Shown one piece after another: positions 49,905 to 58,720 of a DNA stretch of 64,000 nt. Numbering within the stretch: the first letter of the stretch is position 1; every line of letters starts with the position of its first letter. The stretch lies in the NCBI RefSeq assembly GCF_018118585.1, contig NZ_CP069421.1, positions 2,666,001 through 2,730,000 of the forward strand. The letters run 5' to 3'. Under the pieces are notes generated by a model. The model saw only the letters and a list, made by a program, of their open reading frames with translations, ran no database searches and was not told the origin of the DNA. Source of the stretch: Aristaeella lactis (GTDB taxonomy: Bacteria; Bacillota; Clostridia; Christensenellales; Aristaeellaceae). Both the position numbers and the translations under genes were made by a program.

Positions 49905-51353
49905 ATGGCTAAGGAACAGAAGCAGGAATTTGTGAACTTTATCACTCCCCGCAGTGAAGACTTTTCACAGTGGTACACGGATGTGATCAAGCAGACGGAA
50001 CTGTGCGATTACGCACCGGTGCGCGGCTGCATGATCATCCGTCCCTACGGCTACGCGATCTGGGAACGGATCCAGGCGGAGATGGATGCCCGGTTTAAGG
50101 AGACCGGCGCAGAAAACGTGTATTTCCCGATGCTGATCCCTGAAAGCCTGCTGCTGAAGGAAGCGGAGCATGTGGAAGGCTTCGCGCCGGAAGTCGCCTG
50201 GGTAACAAAGGGCGGTACCGAAGAACTGCAGGAGCGCCTGGCTGTGCGTCCGACGAGTGAGACCATCTTCTGTTCCATGTATTCCAAGTGGGTACAGACC
50301 TGGCGTGACCTGCCGATGATGTATAACCAGTGGTGCTCCGTCATGCGCTGGGAAAAGGCAACCCGTCCTTTCCTGCGTACCAGTGAGTTCCTCTGGCAGG
50401 AAGGCCATACCATCCATGCCACCGCGGAGGAAGCGGAAGAAGAAACCCTGAAGATGCTGGAAGTTTACCGCGAAGTGGCTGAAAATATCCTGGCGCTGCC
50501 GGTATATGTGGGCCGCAAGAGCGACAAGGAAAAGTTTGCCGGTGCCCGGGCTACCTATTCCATGGAAGCCATGATGCAGGACGGTAAAGCCCTGCAGGCC
50601 GGTACGAGCCACAACTTCGGAACGAACTTTGCCGAAGCCTTCGATATCCGTTATCAGAGCAAGGAAGGCAAGCTGGAATATGTCAATGAGACCAGCTGGG
50701 GCGTCAGCACACGGCTGATCGGTGCCATCATCATGACCCACGGCGATGAGCGCGGCCTGCGGCTGCCCCCGAAGGTTGCCCCGATCCAGGCGGTGATCCT
50801 GCCCATCGCGGCCCATAAGGGCGGCGTAATGGAAGCCTGCGAAAAGTTGTTCGGCGACCTGAAGAAGGCCGGTTTCCGCGTGAAGCTGGATGACCGCGAT
50901 ACCGTATCTCCCGGCTTCAAGTTCAATGACTGGGAACTGAAGGGCGTGCCGGTGCGGCTGGAAGTCGGTCCGAGGGACCTGGAGAACGGTGTGGTAACCG
51001 TGTTCCGCCGTGATACGCTGGAGAAGTTCACTGTGCCGCTGGAAGGCATTACCGGGAAGCTTGGCGAGCTGCTGGATGACATCCAGAAGACCCTGTATGA
51101 ACAGGCCAAGGCTTTCCGTGACGAGCGGACCGTGAAGGTCGAGAACATGGAAGAGCTGGGCAAGGCTGTGGAGAACGGTTTTGCCAAGGCTATGTGGTGC
51201 GGCGACCGTGCCTGTGAGGACGAGATCAAGGAGAAGTTCAACGCGTCCTCCCGCAATATGCCCTTTGACCAGGATGCGCACCGGTTCGGAGACAAGTGCG
51301 TGTGCTGCGGCAAAAAGGCTGAAAAGGTCATGTATTTCGCGAAAGCATACTAA
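49905..51353 (+). CDS. proS: Prolyl-tRNA synthetase (short, zinc-containing type)
   Basis: ATG 49905 follows AAGGGAGAG. The 482-residue enzyme charges tRNA-Pro. It lacks the large insertion of E. coli ProRS and belongs to the archaeal/eukaryotic-like short type: YAPVRGCMIIRPYGYAIWE, AVRPTSETIFCSMYSKW (motif 2 region), RTSEFLWQEGHTIHAT and a C-terminal zinc region with Cys in GDRACEDE and CVCCGKKA, ending with a Tyr. The next feature is a heptamer array five bases after the stop. Confidence 0.96.
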   Translation: MAKEQKQEFVNFITPRSEDFSQWYTDVIKQTELCDYAPVRGCMIIRPYGYAIWERIQAEMDARFKETGAENVYFPMLIPESLLLKEAEHVEGFAPEVAWVTKGGTEELQERLAVRPTSETIFCSMYSKWVQTWRDLPMMYNQWCSVMRWEKATRPFLRTSEFLWQEGHTIHATAEEAEEETLKMLEVYREVAENILALPVYVGRKSDKEKFAGARATYSMEAMMQDGKALQAGTSHNFGTNFAEAFDIRYQSKEGKLEYVNETSWGVSTRLIGAIIMTHGDERGLRLPPKVAPIQAVILPIAAHKGGVMEACEKLFGDLKKAGFRVKLDDRDTVSPGFKFNDWELKGVPVRLEVGPRDLENGVVTVFRRDTLEKFTVPLEGITGKLGELLDDIQKTLYEQAKAFRDERTVKVENMEELGKAVENGFAKAMWCGDRACEDEIKEKFNASSRNMPFDQDAHRFGDKCVCCGKKAEKVMYFAKAY

Positions 51354-51357
51354 GATT

Positions 51358-51392
51358 AATTCAGAATTCAGAATTCAGAATTCAGAATTATA
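51358..51392. repeat. Heptamer tandem repeat, four AATTCAG units
   Basis: Four exact AATTCAG units then AATTATA, just downstream of proS. Confidence 0.95.
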
Positions 51393-51525
51393 ACTTAAGC
51401 AGCACTTAGAAAATGCCGTATGTGGTTGGACGAGCCCATGAGACTTCGCAGAAATGAAGGAAGTGGGATTGCCTTCTCATAGAGTATAATCTCAAATGTA
51501 ATACCTTTGTTTGGAGGTTGCATTC

Positions 51526-52560
51526 ATGACGATCTACGTTGACGCGATGGGTGGAGACCTGGCGCCTGAAGCACCGGTAAAAGGAGCCCTGAAAGCACTG
51601 CGGCAGTATCCGCACCTGACGATCATCCTGGCCGGAAAGCTGGATGAGGTAAAGCCTTTCCTGGGTGATTACGAGGATGTGAAGGACCGGCTGATCCTGG
51701 AGGAAGAGCCGGAGATCATCACAAACCACGAGAGCCCCGTGATGGGTGTGCGCAAAAAGGTTAACAGCGCCACGGTGCAGGGCATGCTGAAGGTGCGCAG
51801 CGGTGAGGCGGACGGATTCGTTTCCGCGGGCTCCACGGGAGCGACGCTGGCGGGCGGCATGTTCCGGCTGGGCCGGATCCCCGGCATTGAACGGCCGGCA
51901 CTTGCTCCGCTGATGCCCAACGGCCGCGGACACTTCCTGCTGATCGACTGCGGGGCAAACGTGGATTGCAAGCCGGAATACCTGGTGCAGTTCGGCATCA
52001 TGGGCGATGCCTACATGCGCGGCGTGATGGGCATGGAAAATCCCCGGATCGGCCTGGTGAACATCGGCGCGGAAGCTGAGAAGGGCAACAAGCTGGTGAA
52101 GGAAACCTATCCGCTGATGGAGAAGGCTCCGTATAATTTCATCGGCAATGTGGAAGCCCGTGACGTTCCCCTGGACCAGGCGGATGTCTGCGTGACAGAC
52201 GGATTCGGCGGAAACCTGATCCTGAAGTATACCGAGGGACTGGCCAGTGCGCTGATGGGAACCATCAAGCACGAGCTGATGGCGGATACCCGCGGAAAGA
52301 TCGCCGGACTGATTGCCAAACCGGCATTCAAACGGGTGAAGAAGACCATGAGCTCCGATGAGATCGGCGGCGCTCCGCTGCTGGGTGTGCAAGGCGCTGT
52401 CATTAAGGCCCATGGTTCCAGCAATGCCTACGCCTTCTGCAGCGCGATCGGGCAGTGCGTGAAGATGATCGACGGCAACGTTGTGAAGATCATTGAGGAA
52501 AACGTTACGAAGATGCTGAAGGAACAGGAACAGGACCAGAAGCAGGAAGCGGAACAGTAA
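51526..52560 (+). CDS. plsX: Phosphate acyltransferase PlsX
   Basis: ATG 51526 follows TTGGAGG. The 344-residue enzyme converts acyl-ACP to acyl-phosphate for phospholipid synthesis. It has IYVDAMGGDLAPEAPVKGAL, GFVSAGSTGATLAGG, LLIDCGANVDC, VCVTDGFGGNLILK and GGAPLLGVQG. The last ten residues are Gln/Glu-rich. It is followed by acpP and rnc, a common Firmicutes order, but rpmF and yceD that often precede plsX are absent. Confidence 0.96.
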   Translation: MTIYVDAMGGDLAPEAPVKGALKALRQYPHLTIILAGKLDEVKPFLGDYEDVKDRLILEEEPEIITNHESPVMGVRKKVNSATVQGMLKVRSGEADGFVSAGSTGATLAGGMFRLGRIPGIERPALAPLMPNGRGHFLLIDCGANVDCKPEYLVQFGIMGDAYMRGVMGMENPRIGLVNIGAEAEKGNKLVKETYPLMEKAPYNFIGNVEARDVPLDQADVCVTDGFGGNLILKYTEGLASALMGTIKHELMADTRGKIAGLIAKPAFKRVKKTMSSDEIGGAPLLGVQGAVIKAHGSSNAYAFCSAIGQCVKMIDGNVVKIIEENVTKMLKEQEQDQKQEAEQ

Positions 52561-52615
52561 TGGTTTCTGCCGGGAGAACCCGGTGAACATAGACACAAGT
52601 GAGGAGGAAGAAAAA

Positions 52616-52846
52616 ATGGATTTTGAAGCCGTAAAGAACATGATCGCGGAACAGCTGAAGGTGGATCCCGCCGAGATTAAGCCCGAAAGCCGCCTGATGG
52701 AAGACCTGAAGGCCGACAGCGCGAACATCATGGTTATGATCATGGATATGGAAGACCGGTTTGGCATCACTGTGGAAGATGACCAGATCATGAAACTGAA
52801 GACTGTGGGCGATGTGGCTGAATATATCGCCAAGGTGAAGGGCTGA
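52616..52846 (+). CDS. acpP: Acyl carrier protein
   Basis: ATG 52616 follows GAGGAGG. The 76-residue acidic helical protein carries the phosphopantetheine site in LKADSANIM (Ser after Asp); the usual hydrophobic residue after Ser is Ala here, a small deviation from DSL. It donates acyl groups to PlsX and fatty-acid synthase. It lies between plsX and rnc. Confidence 0.92.
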   Translation: MDFEAVKNMIAEQLKVDPAEIKPESRLMEDLKADSANIMVMIMDMEDRFGITVEDDQIMKLKTVGDVAEYIAKVKG

Positions 52847-52859
52847 GCATAAGACCGTC

Positions 52860-53516
52860 ATGCTTGATCAGGTAATGAAAGCCCTGGGGTACACATTCCG
52901 CGACGAAGCGCTGCTTCGCCGCGCTTTGACGCACCCATCCATGGGAAAGAACGATAACCAGCGGCTTGAATTCCTGGGGGACGCGGTGCTCCAGTACCTG
53001 ATGAGCGACGCGCTTTACCAGGCGCATCCGGATGACCGGGAAGGTTCGCTGACCCACCGGCGGGCGCTTATGGTCTGTGAGGCCGCGCTGAGTCCCATCG
53101 CGAAGAAGCTGGGACTGGGCGAGGCCCTGATCATGGACCGGGGCGAGGAACTGACGGGTGGCCGGGAAAAGCCGAGCGTTCTCTGCGACACCATGGAAGC
53201 GGTGCTGGCCGCGGTTTACCTGGACGGCGGCATGGAAGCCGCGCGCGGCGTGGTGGAACGCTGCTGGCCGGGCGAGGACGAAGTGGCCCGTCCGCTGCAG
53301 GATTCCAAAGGCGCGCTGCAGGAAGTGCTGCAGAAGGACGGGGGAGAATCCCCGACCTACGAGATCACCGGGCAAAGCGGTCCGCCCCATGCGCCGGTCT
53401 TCAGCGCAACAGTATACTGGCGCGGAAACGCGCTGGCTGAAGGCGAAGGCAAAACCAAGAAACAGGCTGAACAGGCTGCCGCACTGGCAGCCTTGAAGAA
53501 AATCCAGGATCAGTAA
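52860..53516 (+). CDS. rnc: Ribonuclease III
   Basis: The 218-residue dsRNA endonuclease has the signature QRLEFLGDAVLQYL, the downstream acidic CDTMEAVLAAVYLDGG and a C-terminal double-stranded RNA-binding domain (DSKGALQEVLQ, GKTKKQAEQAAALAAL). It processes rRNA and other duplex RNAs. The start lies 13 bases after acpP. The final codons form the left arm of the terminator, with the stop codon in its loop. Confidence 0.96.
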   Translation: MLDQVMKALGYTFRDEALLRRALTHPSMGKNDNQRLEFLGDAVLQYLMSDALYQAHPDDREGSLTHRRALMVCEAALSPIAKKLGLGEALIMDRGEELTGGREKPSVLCDTMEAVLAAVYLDGGMEAARGVVERCWPGEDEVARPLQDSKGALQEVLQKDGGESPTYEITGQSGPPHAPVFSATVYWRGNALAEGEGKTKKQAEQAAALAALKKIQDQ

Positions 53517-53534
53517 GTCCTGGATTTTCTTTAT
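53501..53534 (+). terminator. Intrinsic terminator overlapping the rnc stop
   Basis: AATCCAGGA (53501-53509) and TCCTGGATT (53518-53526) form a perfect stem followed by TTCTTTATT. Confidence 0.9.
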
Positions 53535-53587
53535 TGATTCCAGGTCCGCAAACCTTAAGAAATTATTACAGAAAAATGAATATCCCG

Positions 53588-53616
53588 TTGACATTCTGTA
53601 ACGCATGAGATAGAAT
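53588..53616 (+). promoter_or_regulatory. Sigma-A promoter of the peptidoglycan-binding protein gene
   Basis: Consensus TTGACA (53588-53593), 17-base spacer, TAGAAT (53611-53616). Confidence 0.85.
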
Positions 53617-53679
53617 TAATCTGTATGCGAATGTCGGCGGGATTTTTATACCCTTTTCCCGCCTGTGGGAGGTTATCGT

Positions 53680-55902
53680 ATGTCACGGCTGAAGATCTGC
53701 CTTCGTACGCTGACAGCACTTATGATGGCGCTGGTATTGATTGCCTGCGCTGTTCCTGTCGTGGTTTCTGCCGCGTCCGGATCTGAGCAGACAGAGGTGC
53801 TGGAGACCGTCAGCAGCTATCCTTATACCACTACAACAAAGGTAAAGGTGAACCTGCGGGCAAAACGATCCACCCGGAGCACACTGCTGAAGAAGATTCC
53901 CGCGGAGGCCGAGATCACCGTGAACGCGGTGAAGGGCTCCTGGGCTGAAGTGGAATACAAGAAGTATTCCGGATATGTCAAGACGGACTATATTGTCCTT
54001 AAGGAAGTCAAAAAGGTGAAGGCGACTCCCACGCCCACACCTGTTGTAACCCTGAGCCCCGAAGAGGATGCCGGCGGATACCAGATCCTGCAGAAAGGCG
54101 CCACCGGCGCGGATGTTGTATCGCTGCAGGAGGCGCTGATCGAACTGGGCTTCCTGATGGGCCAGGCGGACGGCGATTTCGGTGCTGCTACAGAGAAGGC
54201 TGTTATCGCCTTCCAGCAGAAGAATGATTATCCCGCCACAGGCATTATGGACGCCAATATCCAGGCTTTCCTGTACAGCGGCCAGCCGAAGAACTCCGCC
54301 GGACAGAAGGTTTCCATCAAAACCCTGAGCCCGGTGGAAGGCGTATCCATGAAAAAGGGCAACAAAGGCGCGGCGGTGACAGCCCTGCAGCAGCGGCTGA
54401 TCGAGCTGGGCTACCTGAAGGGCACGCCTTCGGGAACCTATGATACTGACACTATCGGAGCGATCCGCTCCTTCCAGAAAAAAAACGGCCTGCTTTCCAA
54501 CGGTACCGCGGACGCGGAAACCCGAAAGCTGGTCCATTCCGAAGCGGCCATCAGCGCCAGCGCAACCGCCACCCCGAAGGTGACGAATACGCCCGCGCCG
54601 ACACCCACCCCCACGCCTACTGTGGCTCCGCCTGAAAAATCCCTGAAGAACGGGGATACGGGCGCCGATGTGAAGACGCTACAGAAGCGGCTGAAAGAAC
54701 TGAAATACTATAAGGGTACCGTGGACGGCAAGATGGGTAAATCCACTGTGAAAGCCCTGAAGGCCTTCCAGGAGGCCAACGGACTGGAAGCGGACGGCGT
54801 GGCAGGCAAAGCGACCTATGCCATCCTGTTCAGCGACAGCGCGCTGGCCAAGGGAGTTACACCGACCCCGGCGCCTACGGAAACCGTGACACCCGCGCCT
54901 GAACAGACCGCGACAGCTTCCGCCAGCTGGCCTACGCTGCGGAAGAACGACAGCGGAACCAATGTGGCCCAGCTGCAGGAAGCACTGATCTCACTGGGCT
55001 ACCTGTCCGGCAAGGCGGATGGCAACTACGGAGACCAGACCGTGAAGGCAGTGAAAGCCTTCCAGAAGGCGAACGGACTGACCGAAGACGGTACTGCCGG
55101 CGAGCAGACACAGAGAGTGCTCTACGGCGGAAACGCCAAGAAAGCAAATGCCAAAGCGACTGCCGCACCGCAGACTGCGACCGCGACGGCTGAACCGGCC
55201 AGCAGCGGCGCGCTGAAGGTTGGCTCAACTGGCAATGATGTTAAATCCCTGCAGCAGAAGCTGATTGAACTGGGATATCTTTCCGGCAGCGCGGACGGCG
55301 TGTACGGAAACAAGACCGCCGCGGCTGTGAAGGCCTACCAGAAGGCCCAGAAGCTGACTGCCGACGGCGTGGCGGGTTCCAAGACCCTGTCCAGCCTGAG
55401 CAGCGCTTCCGCTGCGGCGAACAACGGTAAAGCCACCGCCAGCACACCGACCCAGAAGACCAGCACAGCCCCGAGCGCCGGAAAGGTGCAGTACGCGAAC
55501 TGGTATGAGAAGGTAAAGTCTGTCGCCAGGAACTATCCTTACGCAACGGTATATGACTTTGCCACCGGCATCAGCTGGCAGATTCACATCTTCTCCCTTG
55601 GTGCCCATGCGGACTATGAGCCCGTTACGGCGAATGATACCGCCAGGATGGAGAAGGTGTTCGGCGGCAATACATGGAATCCCCGGGCCGTATGGGTCGT
55701 CTTCTCCGACGGCAGCGTCTATATCGGTTCAACCCATTCCATGCCGCATGAAGTGCAGCATATAAGGGACAATAACTTCGGCGGACACTCCTGCCTGCAT
55801 TTCCCGCGGACGCAGGAACAGGTCACCTCGATCGGACCGTATGCCACAAAGCATCAGGAGATCATCGATGCCGGATGGGCGACTACACAAAAGATGAAGT
55901 AA
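53680..55902 (+). CDS. Secreted SH3 / peptidoglycan-binding-repeat protein with C-terminal His/Cys domain
   Basis: ATG 53680 follows GGGAGG. The 740-residue protein has a signal peptide (residues ~1-33), an SH3b domain (TTKVKVNLRAKRSTRSTLLKKI, ~50-110), five PG_binding_1 repeats with Thr/Pro linkers, and a C-terminal domain (~600-735) with WQIHIFSLGAHADYEP, HSMPHEVQHIRDNN and GHSCLHFPRT. The clustered His and Cys in the last domain suggest a catalytic or metal-binding role, possibly in wall remodelling; I do not recognise the family with certainty. The final QKMK and stop codon lie in a perfect hairpin repeat. Confidence 0.85.
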   Translation: MSRLKICLRTLTALMMALVLIACAVPVVVSAASGSEQTEVLETVSSYPYTTTTKVKVNLRAKRSTRSTLLKKIPAEAEITVNAVKGSWAEVEYKKYSGYVKTDYIVLKEVKKVKATPTPTPVVTLSPEEDAGGYQILQKGATGADVVSLQEALIELGFLMGQADGDFGAATEKAVIAFQQKNDYPATGIMDANIQAFLYSGQPKNSAGQKVSIKTLSPVEGVSMKKGNKGAAVTALQQRLIELGYLKGTPSGTYDTDTIGAIRSFQKKNGLLSNGTADAETRKLVHSEAAISASATATPKVTNTPAPTPTPTPTVAPPEKSLKNGDTGADVKTLQKRLKELKYYKGTVDGKMGKSTVKALKAFQEANGLEADGVAGKATYAILFSDSALAKGVTPTPAPTETVTPAPEQTATASASWPTLRKNDSGTNVAQLQEALISLGYLSGKADGNYGDQTVKAVKAFQKANGLTEDGTAGEQTQRVLYGGNAKKANAKATAAPQTATATAEPASSGALKVGSTGNDVKSLQQKLIELGYLSGSADGVYGNKTAAAVKAYQKAQKLTADGVAGSKTLSSLSSASAAANNGKATASTPTQKTSTAPSAGKVQYANWYEKVKSVARNYPYATVYDFATGISWQIHIFSLGAHADYEPVTANDTARMEKVFGGNTWNPRAVWVVFSDGSVYIGSTHSMPHEVQHIRDNNFGGHSCLHFPRTQEQVTSIGPYATKHQEIIDAGWATTQKMK

Positions 55903-55948
55903 TTCATCTTTTGCGAATGAAGAATGAAGAATGAAAAATGAAGAATGG
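55888..55948. repeat. Perfect hairpin with stop codon in its loop, plus AATGAAG heptamers
   Basis: CAAAAGATGAA / TTCATCTTTTG form an 11-bp stem with loop GTAA, the TAA being the gene's stop. Heptamers AATGAAG, AATGAAG, AATGAAA, AATGAAG follow. Confidence 0.9.
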
Positions 55949-55952
55949 TGGA

Positions 55953-55984
55953 AGAGACAGCGCTGTCAAGCGCTGTCTCTTTTC
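55953..55984 (+). terminator. Intrinsic terminator
   Basis: AGAGACAGCGC and GCGCTGTCTCT form a perfect 11-bp stem around TGTCAA, followed by TTTC. Confidence 0.85.
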
Positions 55985-56012
55985 ATTTGATGTGTTTTTT
56001 TTCAATGCGGGA

Positions 56013-56058
56013 AGAAATAAAAAAGGGCCGGGAGCGTTACTGACGCTTCCGGCTCTTT
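56013..56058 (-). terminator. Intrinsic terminator of the L,D-transpeptidase gene
   Basis: On the minus strand the arms (56043-56058 and 56022-56037) pair with two mismatches around CAGTA and are followed by TTTTTTATTT. The left arm contains the last codons. Confidence 0.8.
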
Positions 56059-57248
56059 GCGTTGAGTTCATCGATTTTGGTTTTCCTGGGCATCGGCGCG
56101 CAGCCGGGACAGGGTTCCAGTTTGTTATAGGGCTTGGTGTCCAGCTCGCCGTATGTAAAGGCAGTCATGGGTTCATATTTGTCCTTGACCAGGGAACAGG
56201 TGGGCTGGGAATGATAATTCGTTCCGCCCTTGGGGTTATAGTACAGCAGGAGGCTGTCGTCCGGATAACCCAGTTCCCGGTCCATGTCATCCCAGATGAT
56301 GACCTTGGTATAGGGCTTGCGGGAAAGATTGTCCCAGAGCCATTTGGCATTGACGCCTTCCGGGGTCAGCTGGCGCTGGACACGGATGCAGCCGTGGCTG
56401 GCTTTTTCGCCCAGGTACCGTTCGCAGCGGGCATAGGATGTATAGGTTTCACCGGCCTTGTTGGTTTCCTGACGGCTGGGAACTTCATGGATCAGGATGC
56501 CGCTGTTGATCCGCATACCGTAGGCGCACCAAAGGGTTTCTGCCTGGAAACCGCCGACCCAGCTGACCATGAGGAATTCACCGGCGGGAGTCTCATGGAA
56601 GAGGTTGGCCTTGTTTTTCGCGAAACCGGTGGAGCACAGCATGGTGGTAAAGAGCTTACCTTCCTTGAAAACATAGAGCCGCTGCTGGAGCTTGTCGATG
56701 ACCAGGCCGTAGTGCTGGTCCACCTGCTCTTCTTTCAGCCGGCTTGTTTTCACCCAGCCCTGGAACTGTTCAGCGAAAACCTTGACAGCGGAGCCTTCCT
56801 CAGAGGAGGAGTAGGCTTCGATCAGGGTCCAGTCTCCTTCCTGCCGGAGCACATGGACGCCCTGGCTGGCGCAGGTGACAACACCGACGTAATCGGTGCA
56901 TTTCTCTTCCGGCCTGGCGAGGATCCGCACCTGTTCACGCTGTTTTCCGCTGAGGACGGTAACCGGCTGGGTCAGGACCTTCCAGATGGACTCCTCGTCC
57001 ATACGGCCCATCTCCAGGTTCCAGAAACACAGCTCGTGGTCGCATTTGACCTCGCTGTGCTCATTGGGGGTATGATAGGACACGTCGGTAGCCAGGAGGG
57101 TGTCCCCCGGTTCAACAATGTCTTCCCATTCTTCGATTTCCTCTCCGAAATCCCCGTAGTCCTCATAATCTTCCGCAAGGCAGAACGCAGGGAAGAGAAG
57201 GAGGAATACCAGGAGAAGGGAAAGGAGTTTTTTCAGATACTTATTCAT
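56037..57248 (-). CDS. Secreted L,D-transpeptidase (YkuD domain) with SH3-like region
   Basis: The start at 57248 (MNKYLKKLLSLLLVFLLLFP) heads a signal peptide; an ATG three codons upstream is also possible. The 403-residue protein has an acidic linker (~30-50), an SH3-like region (~100-165) and a YkuD domain (~180-310) with VIDKLQQRLYVFKEGKLF and the catalytic ASHGCIRV (His, Cys). It crosslinks or modifies peptidoglycan. The C-terminal ~90 residues contain a CPGC motif and a basic tail. It converges on the peptidoglycan-binding protein gene, consistent with a shared cell-wall role. Confidence 0.9.
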   Translation of the reverse strand: MNKYLKKLLSLLLVFLLLFPAFCLAEDYEDYGDFGEEIEEWEDIVEPGDTLLATDVSYHTPNEHSEVKCDHELCFWNLEMGRMDEESIWKVLTQPVTVLSGKQREQVRILARPEEKCTDYVGVVTCASQGVHVLRQEGDWTLIEAYSSSEEGSAVKVFAEQFQGWVKTSRLKEEQVDQHYGLVIDKLQQRLYVFKEGKLFTTMLCSTGFAKNKANLFHETPAGEFLMVSWVGGFQAETLWCAYGMRINSGILIHEVPSRQETNKAGETYTSYARCERYLGEKASHGCIRVQRQLTPEGVNAKWLWDNLSRKPYTKVIIWDDMDRELGYPDDSLLLYYNPKGGTNYHSQPTCSLVKDKYEPMTAFTYGELDTKPYNKLEPCPGCAPMPRKTKIDELNAKSRKRQ

Positions 57249-57293
57249 AATCACCATTTGTCACAAGATTACAGTTTTTGGGGAGTAACAAAA

Positions 57294-57314
57294 CATAGGG
57301 ATAGAATCCCTATG
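57294..57314 (-). terminator. 9-bp hairpin upstream of the L,D-transpeptidase gene
   Basis: CATAGGGAT and ATCCCTATG around AGA; on the minus strand TTTTGTT follows. It could stop read-through from asnA. Confidence 0.55.
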
Positions 57315-57363
57315 TAATGATAAACTGAATTGGTGATGGATGTCAAAAAAACCTGTACGGGGT

Positions 57364-57384
57364 AGTGAAGAGTGAAGAGTGAAG
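57364..57384. repeat. Heptamer tandem repeat, three AGTGAAG units
   Basis: Three exact AGTGAAG units in the asnA-L,D-transpeptidase gap, directly before the hairpin-mosaic element. Confidence 0.85.
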
Positions 57385-57390
57385 TGCGAT

Positions 57391-57605
57391 CGCCGTGTTC
57401 CGCAATCTCAATGGTCGCAACTCCACACTATGGAGCTTGCTCCCTTTCGATTGACCTCAGATCCGATGAGATTTCCGCCACTGGCGGTCATCGGATCTTC
57501 GCCCAAAGTACCTGCGGTACTTTGACGGCTGTAGCATGGCAGCTGTTACCCAAATCATAGATTTGGACAGCTGCTCAACTTCTTATAATGCCTTTGGCAT
57601 TATAA
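57391..57605. repeat. Mosaic hairpin repeat element downstream of asnA
   Basis: The gap holds consecutive stems: CTCCA-CACTA-TGGAG, nested GATCCGATGA...TCATCGGATC around CCGCC-ACT-GGCGG, AAAGTACC-TGC-GGTACTTT, CCAAAT-CATAG-ATTTGG within GCAGCTGT...ACAGCTGC, and TTATAATGCC-TTT-GGCATTATAA, which contains the asnA stop codon. Read on the minus strand, 57396-57500 shares its backbone with 63631-63727. No gene is supported. Confidence 0.85.
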
Positions 57606-58604
57606 GAGCGGAATATTGCCGTTACGGCAGGCCTTCACAACTTCGTCCGGCCACATGCTGGCCTGCACCTCGCCCACATGGGCCTTGCGCAGGAAGTAAA
57701 CACACATACGGCTCTGGCCGATACCGCCGCCGATGGTCTGGGGCAGTTCGCCGGCAAGAAGGGCCTTCTGGAAGGGCAGCTCAGCCCGTTCCTCGCAGCC
57801 GCGGATCTTCAGCTGTTTCCGGAGTGTGTCCGGATCCACGCGGATACCCATGGAGGAGACTTCCAGAGAGATATCGAGCAGCGGATCGTAAAGCAGGATG
57901 TCGCCGTTCAGGCTCCAGTCGTCATAGTCCGGGGCGCGGCCGTCATGGGGCTTGCCGCTGCGCAACGCGCCGCCGACCTGCATCAGGAACACGGCACCAT
58001 ATTTCTTGGCCGCGAGGTATTCCCGTTCTTTGGAGGTTTTGTCCGGATATTCATCTTCCAGCTGCTGGGTGGTGACGAAGGTGATGGCATCCGGAAGTTC
58101 CGGCTTAATGTGCGGATAGTGGGCACAGACAAAACCTTCGGTCTTGCGGAGGGTCATATAGATCCGGTTGACGATGTCCCGCAGGAACTGCTCATTCCGC
58201 TCGGAGGGGGCCATGATGCGTTCCCAGTCCCACTGGTCCACGAAGATGGAGTGGATATTATCGGTCACTTCGTCCCGGCGGATAGCGTTCATGTCGGTGT
58301 AAAGGCCTTCACCCACGGAGAAACCATAGGTCTTCAGGGCCTGGCGCTTCCACTTGGCCAGGGAATGAACGATCTCCACCGTGGCGCCGGTTTCCAGCAC
58401 GTCGAAGGAAACGGGGCGTTCCACGCCGTTCAGGTTATCATTCAGACCGCTCTCCGGCGTGACCATGATGGGCGCGGAGACACGGGTGAGGTTCAGGGCT
58501 TTGGCCAGTTCCTGCTCGAAAAAGTCCTTGACGAGCTTGATGGCGATCTCCGTGTCCCGCAGATCCAGGACAGGATTATAGTTCTTGGGAATAATGAGGT
58601 TCAT
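57600..58604 (-). CDS. asnA: Aspartate-ammonia ligase
   Basis: The start at 58604 has AAGGAGGG upstream on the minus strand. The 334-residue enzyme makes asparagine from aspartate, ammonia and ATP, with a class II aminoacyl-tRNA-synthetase-like fold. It shows SAPIMVTPESGLNDNLNG, HSLAKWKRQALKTYGF, YTDMNAIRRDE, VDQWDWERIM and TIGGGIGQSRMCVYFL. Length is as expected for AsnA. Its last codon and stop lie in the TTATAATGCC hairpin of the repeat element. It is divergent from pth. Confidence 0.96.
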   Translation of the reverse strand: MNLIIPKNYNPVLDLRDTEIAIKLVKDFFEQELAKALNLTRVSAPIMVTPESGLNDNLNGVERPVSFDVLETGATVEIVHSLAKWKRQALKTYGFSVGEGLYTDMNAIRRDEVTDNIHSIFVDQWDWERIMAPSERNEQFLRDIVNRIYMTLRKTEGFVCAHYPHIKPELPDAITFVTTQQLEDEYPDKTSKEREYLAAKKYGAVFLMQVGGALRSGKPHDGRAPDYDDWSLNGDILLYDPLLDISLEVSSMGIRVDPDTLRKQLKIRGCEERAELPFQKALLAGELPQTIGGGIGQSRMCVYFLRKAHVGEVQASMWPDEVVKACRNGNIPLL

Positions 58605-58691
58605 TGGAGAAACCCTCCTTCCGGAACATCCGAAAATAATATAAAAAAGGATAGCACCAAAACCGTTAAAAGGAAAGTATTCGCTGTGTTC

Positions 58692-58720
58692 TTGACACAA
58701 ACAGGGAAAAATGCCATGAT
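58692..58720 (+). promoter_or_regulatory. Candidate promoter for pth-mfd-lspA
   Basis: TTGACA (58692-58697), 17-base spacer, CATGAT (58715-58720). A stem (GCGAAGGGGAGTGA against TCTCACTTCGC) follows at about 58729-58763 and could act in the leader. Confidence 0.6.

Noticed and set aside
51396-51492. Possible rpmF (ribosomal protein L32) remnant before plsX
   Set aside because: One frame reads EMKEVGLPSHRV, faintly like the end of L32, but a stop codon and lack of any other L32 features make chance more likely.
55938-57317. 459-residue plus-strand frame opposite the L,D-transpeptidase gene
   Set aside because: It overlaps the minus-strand gene fully and has no recognisable domain, while the minus strand encodes a signal peptide and YkuD catalytic motif.
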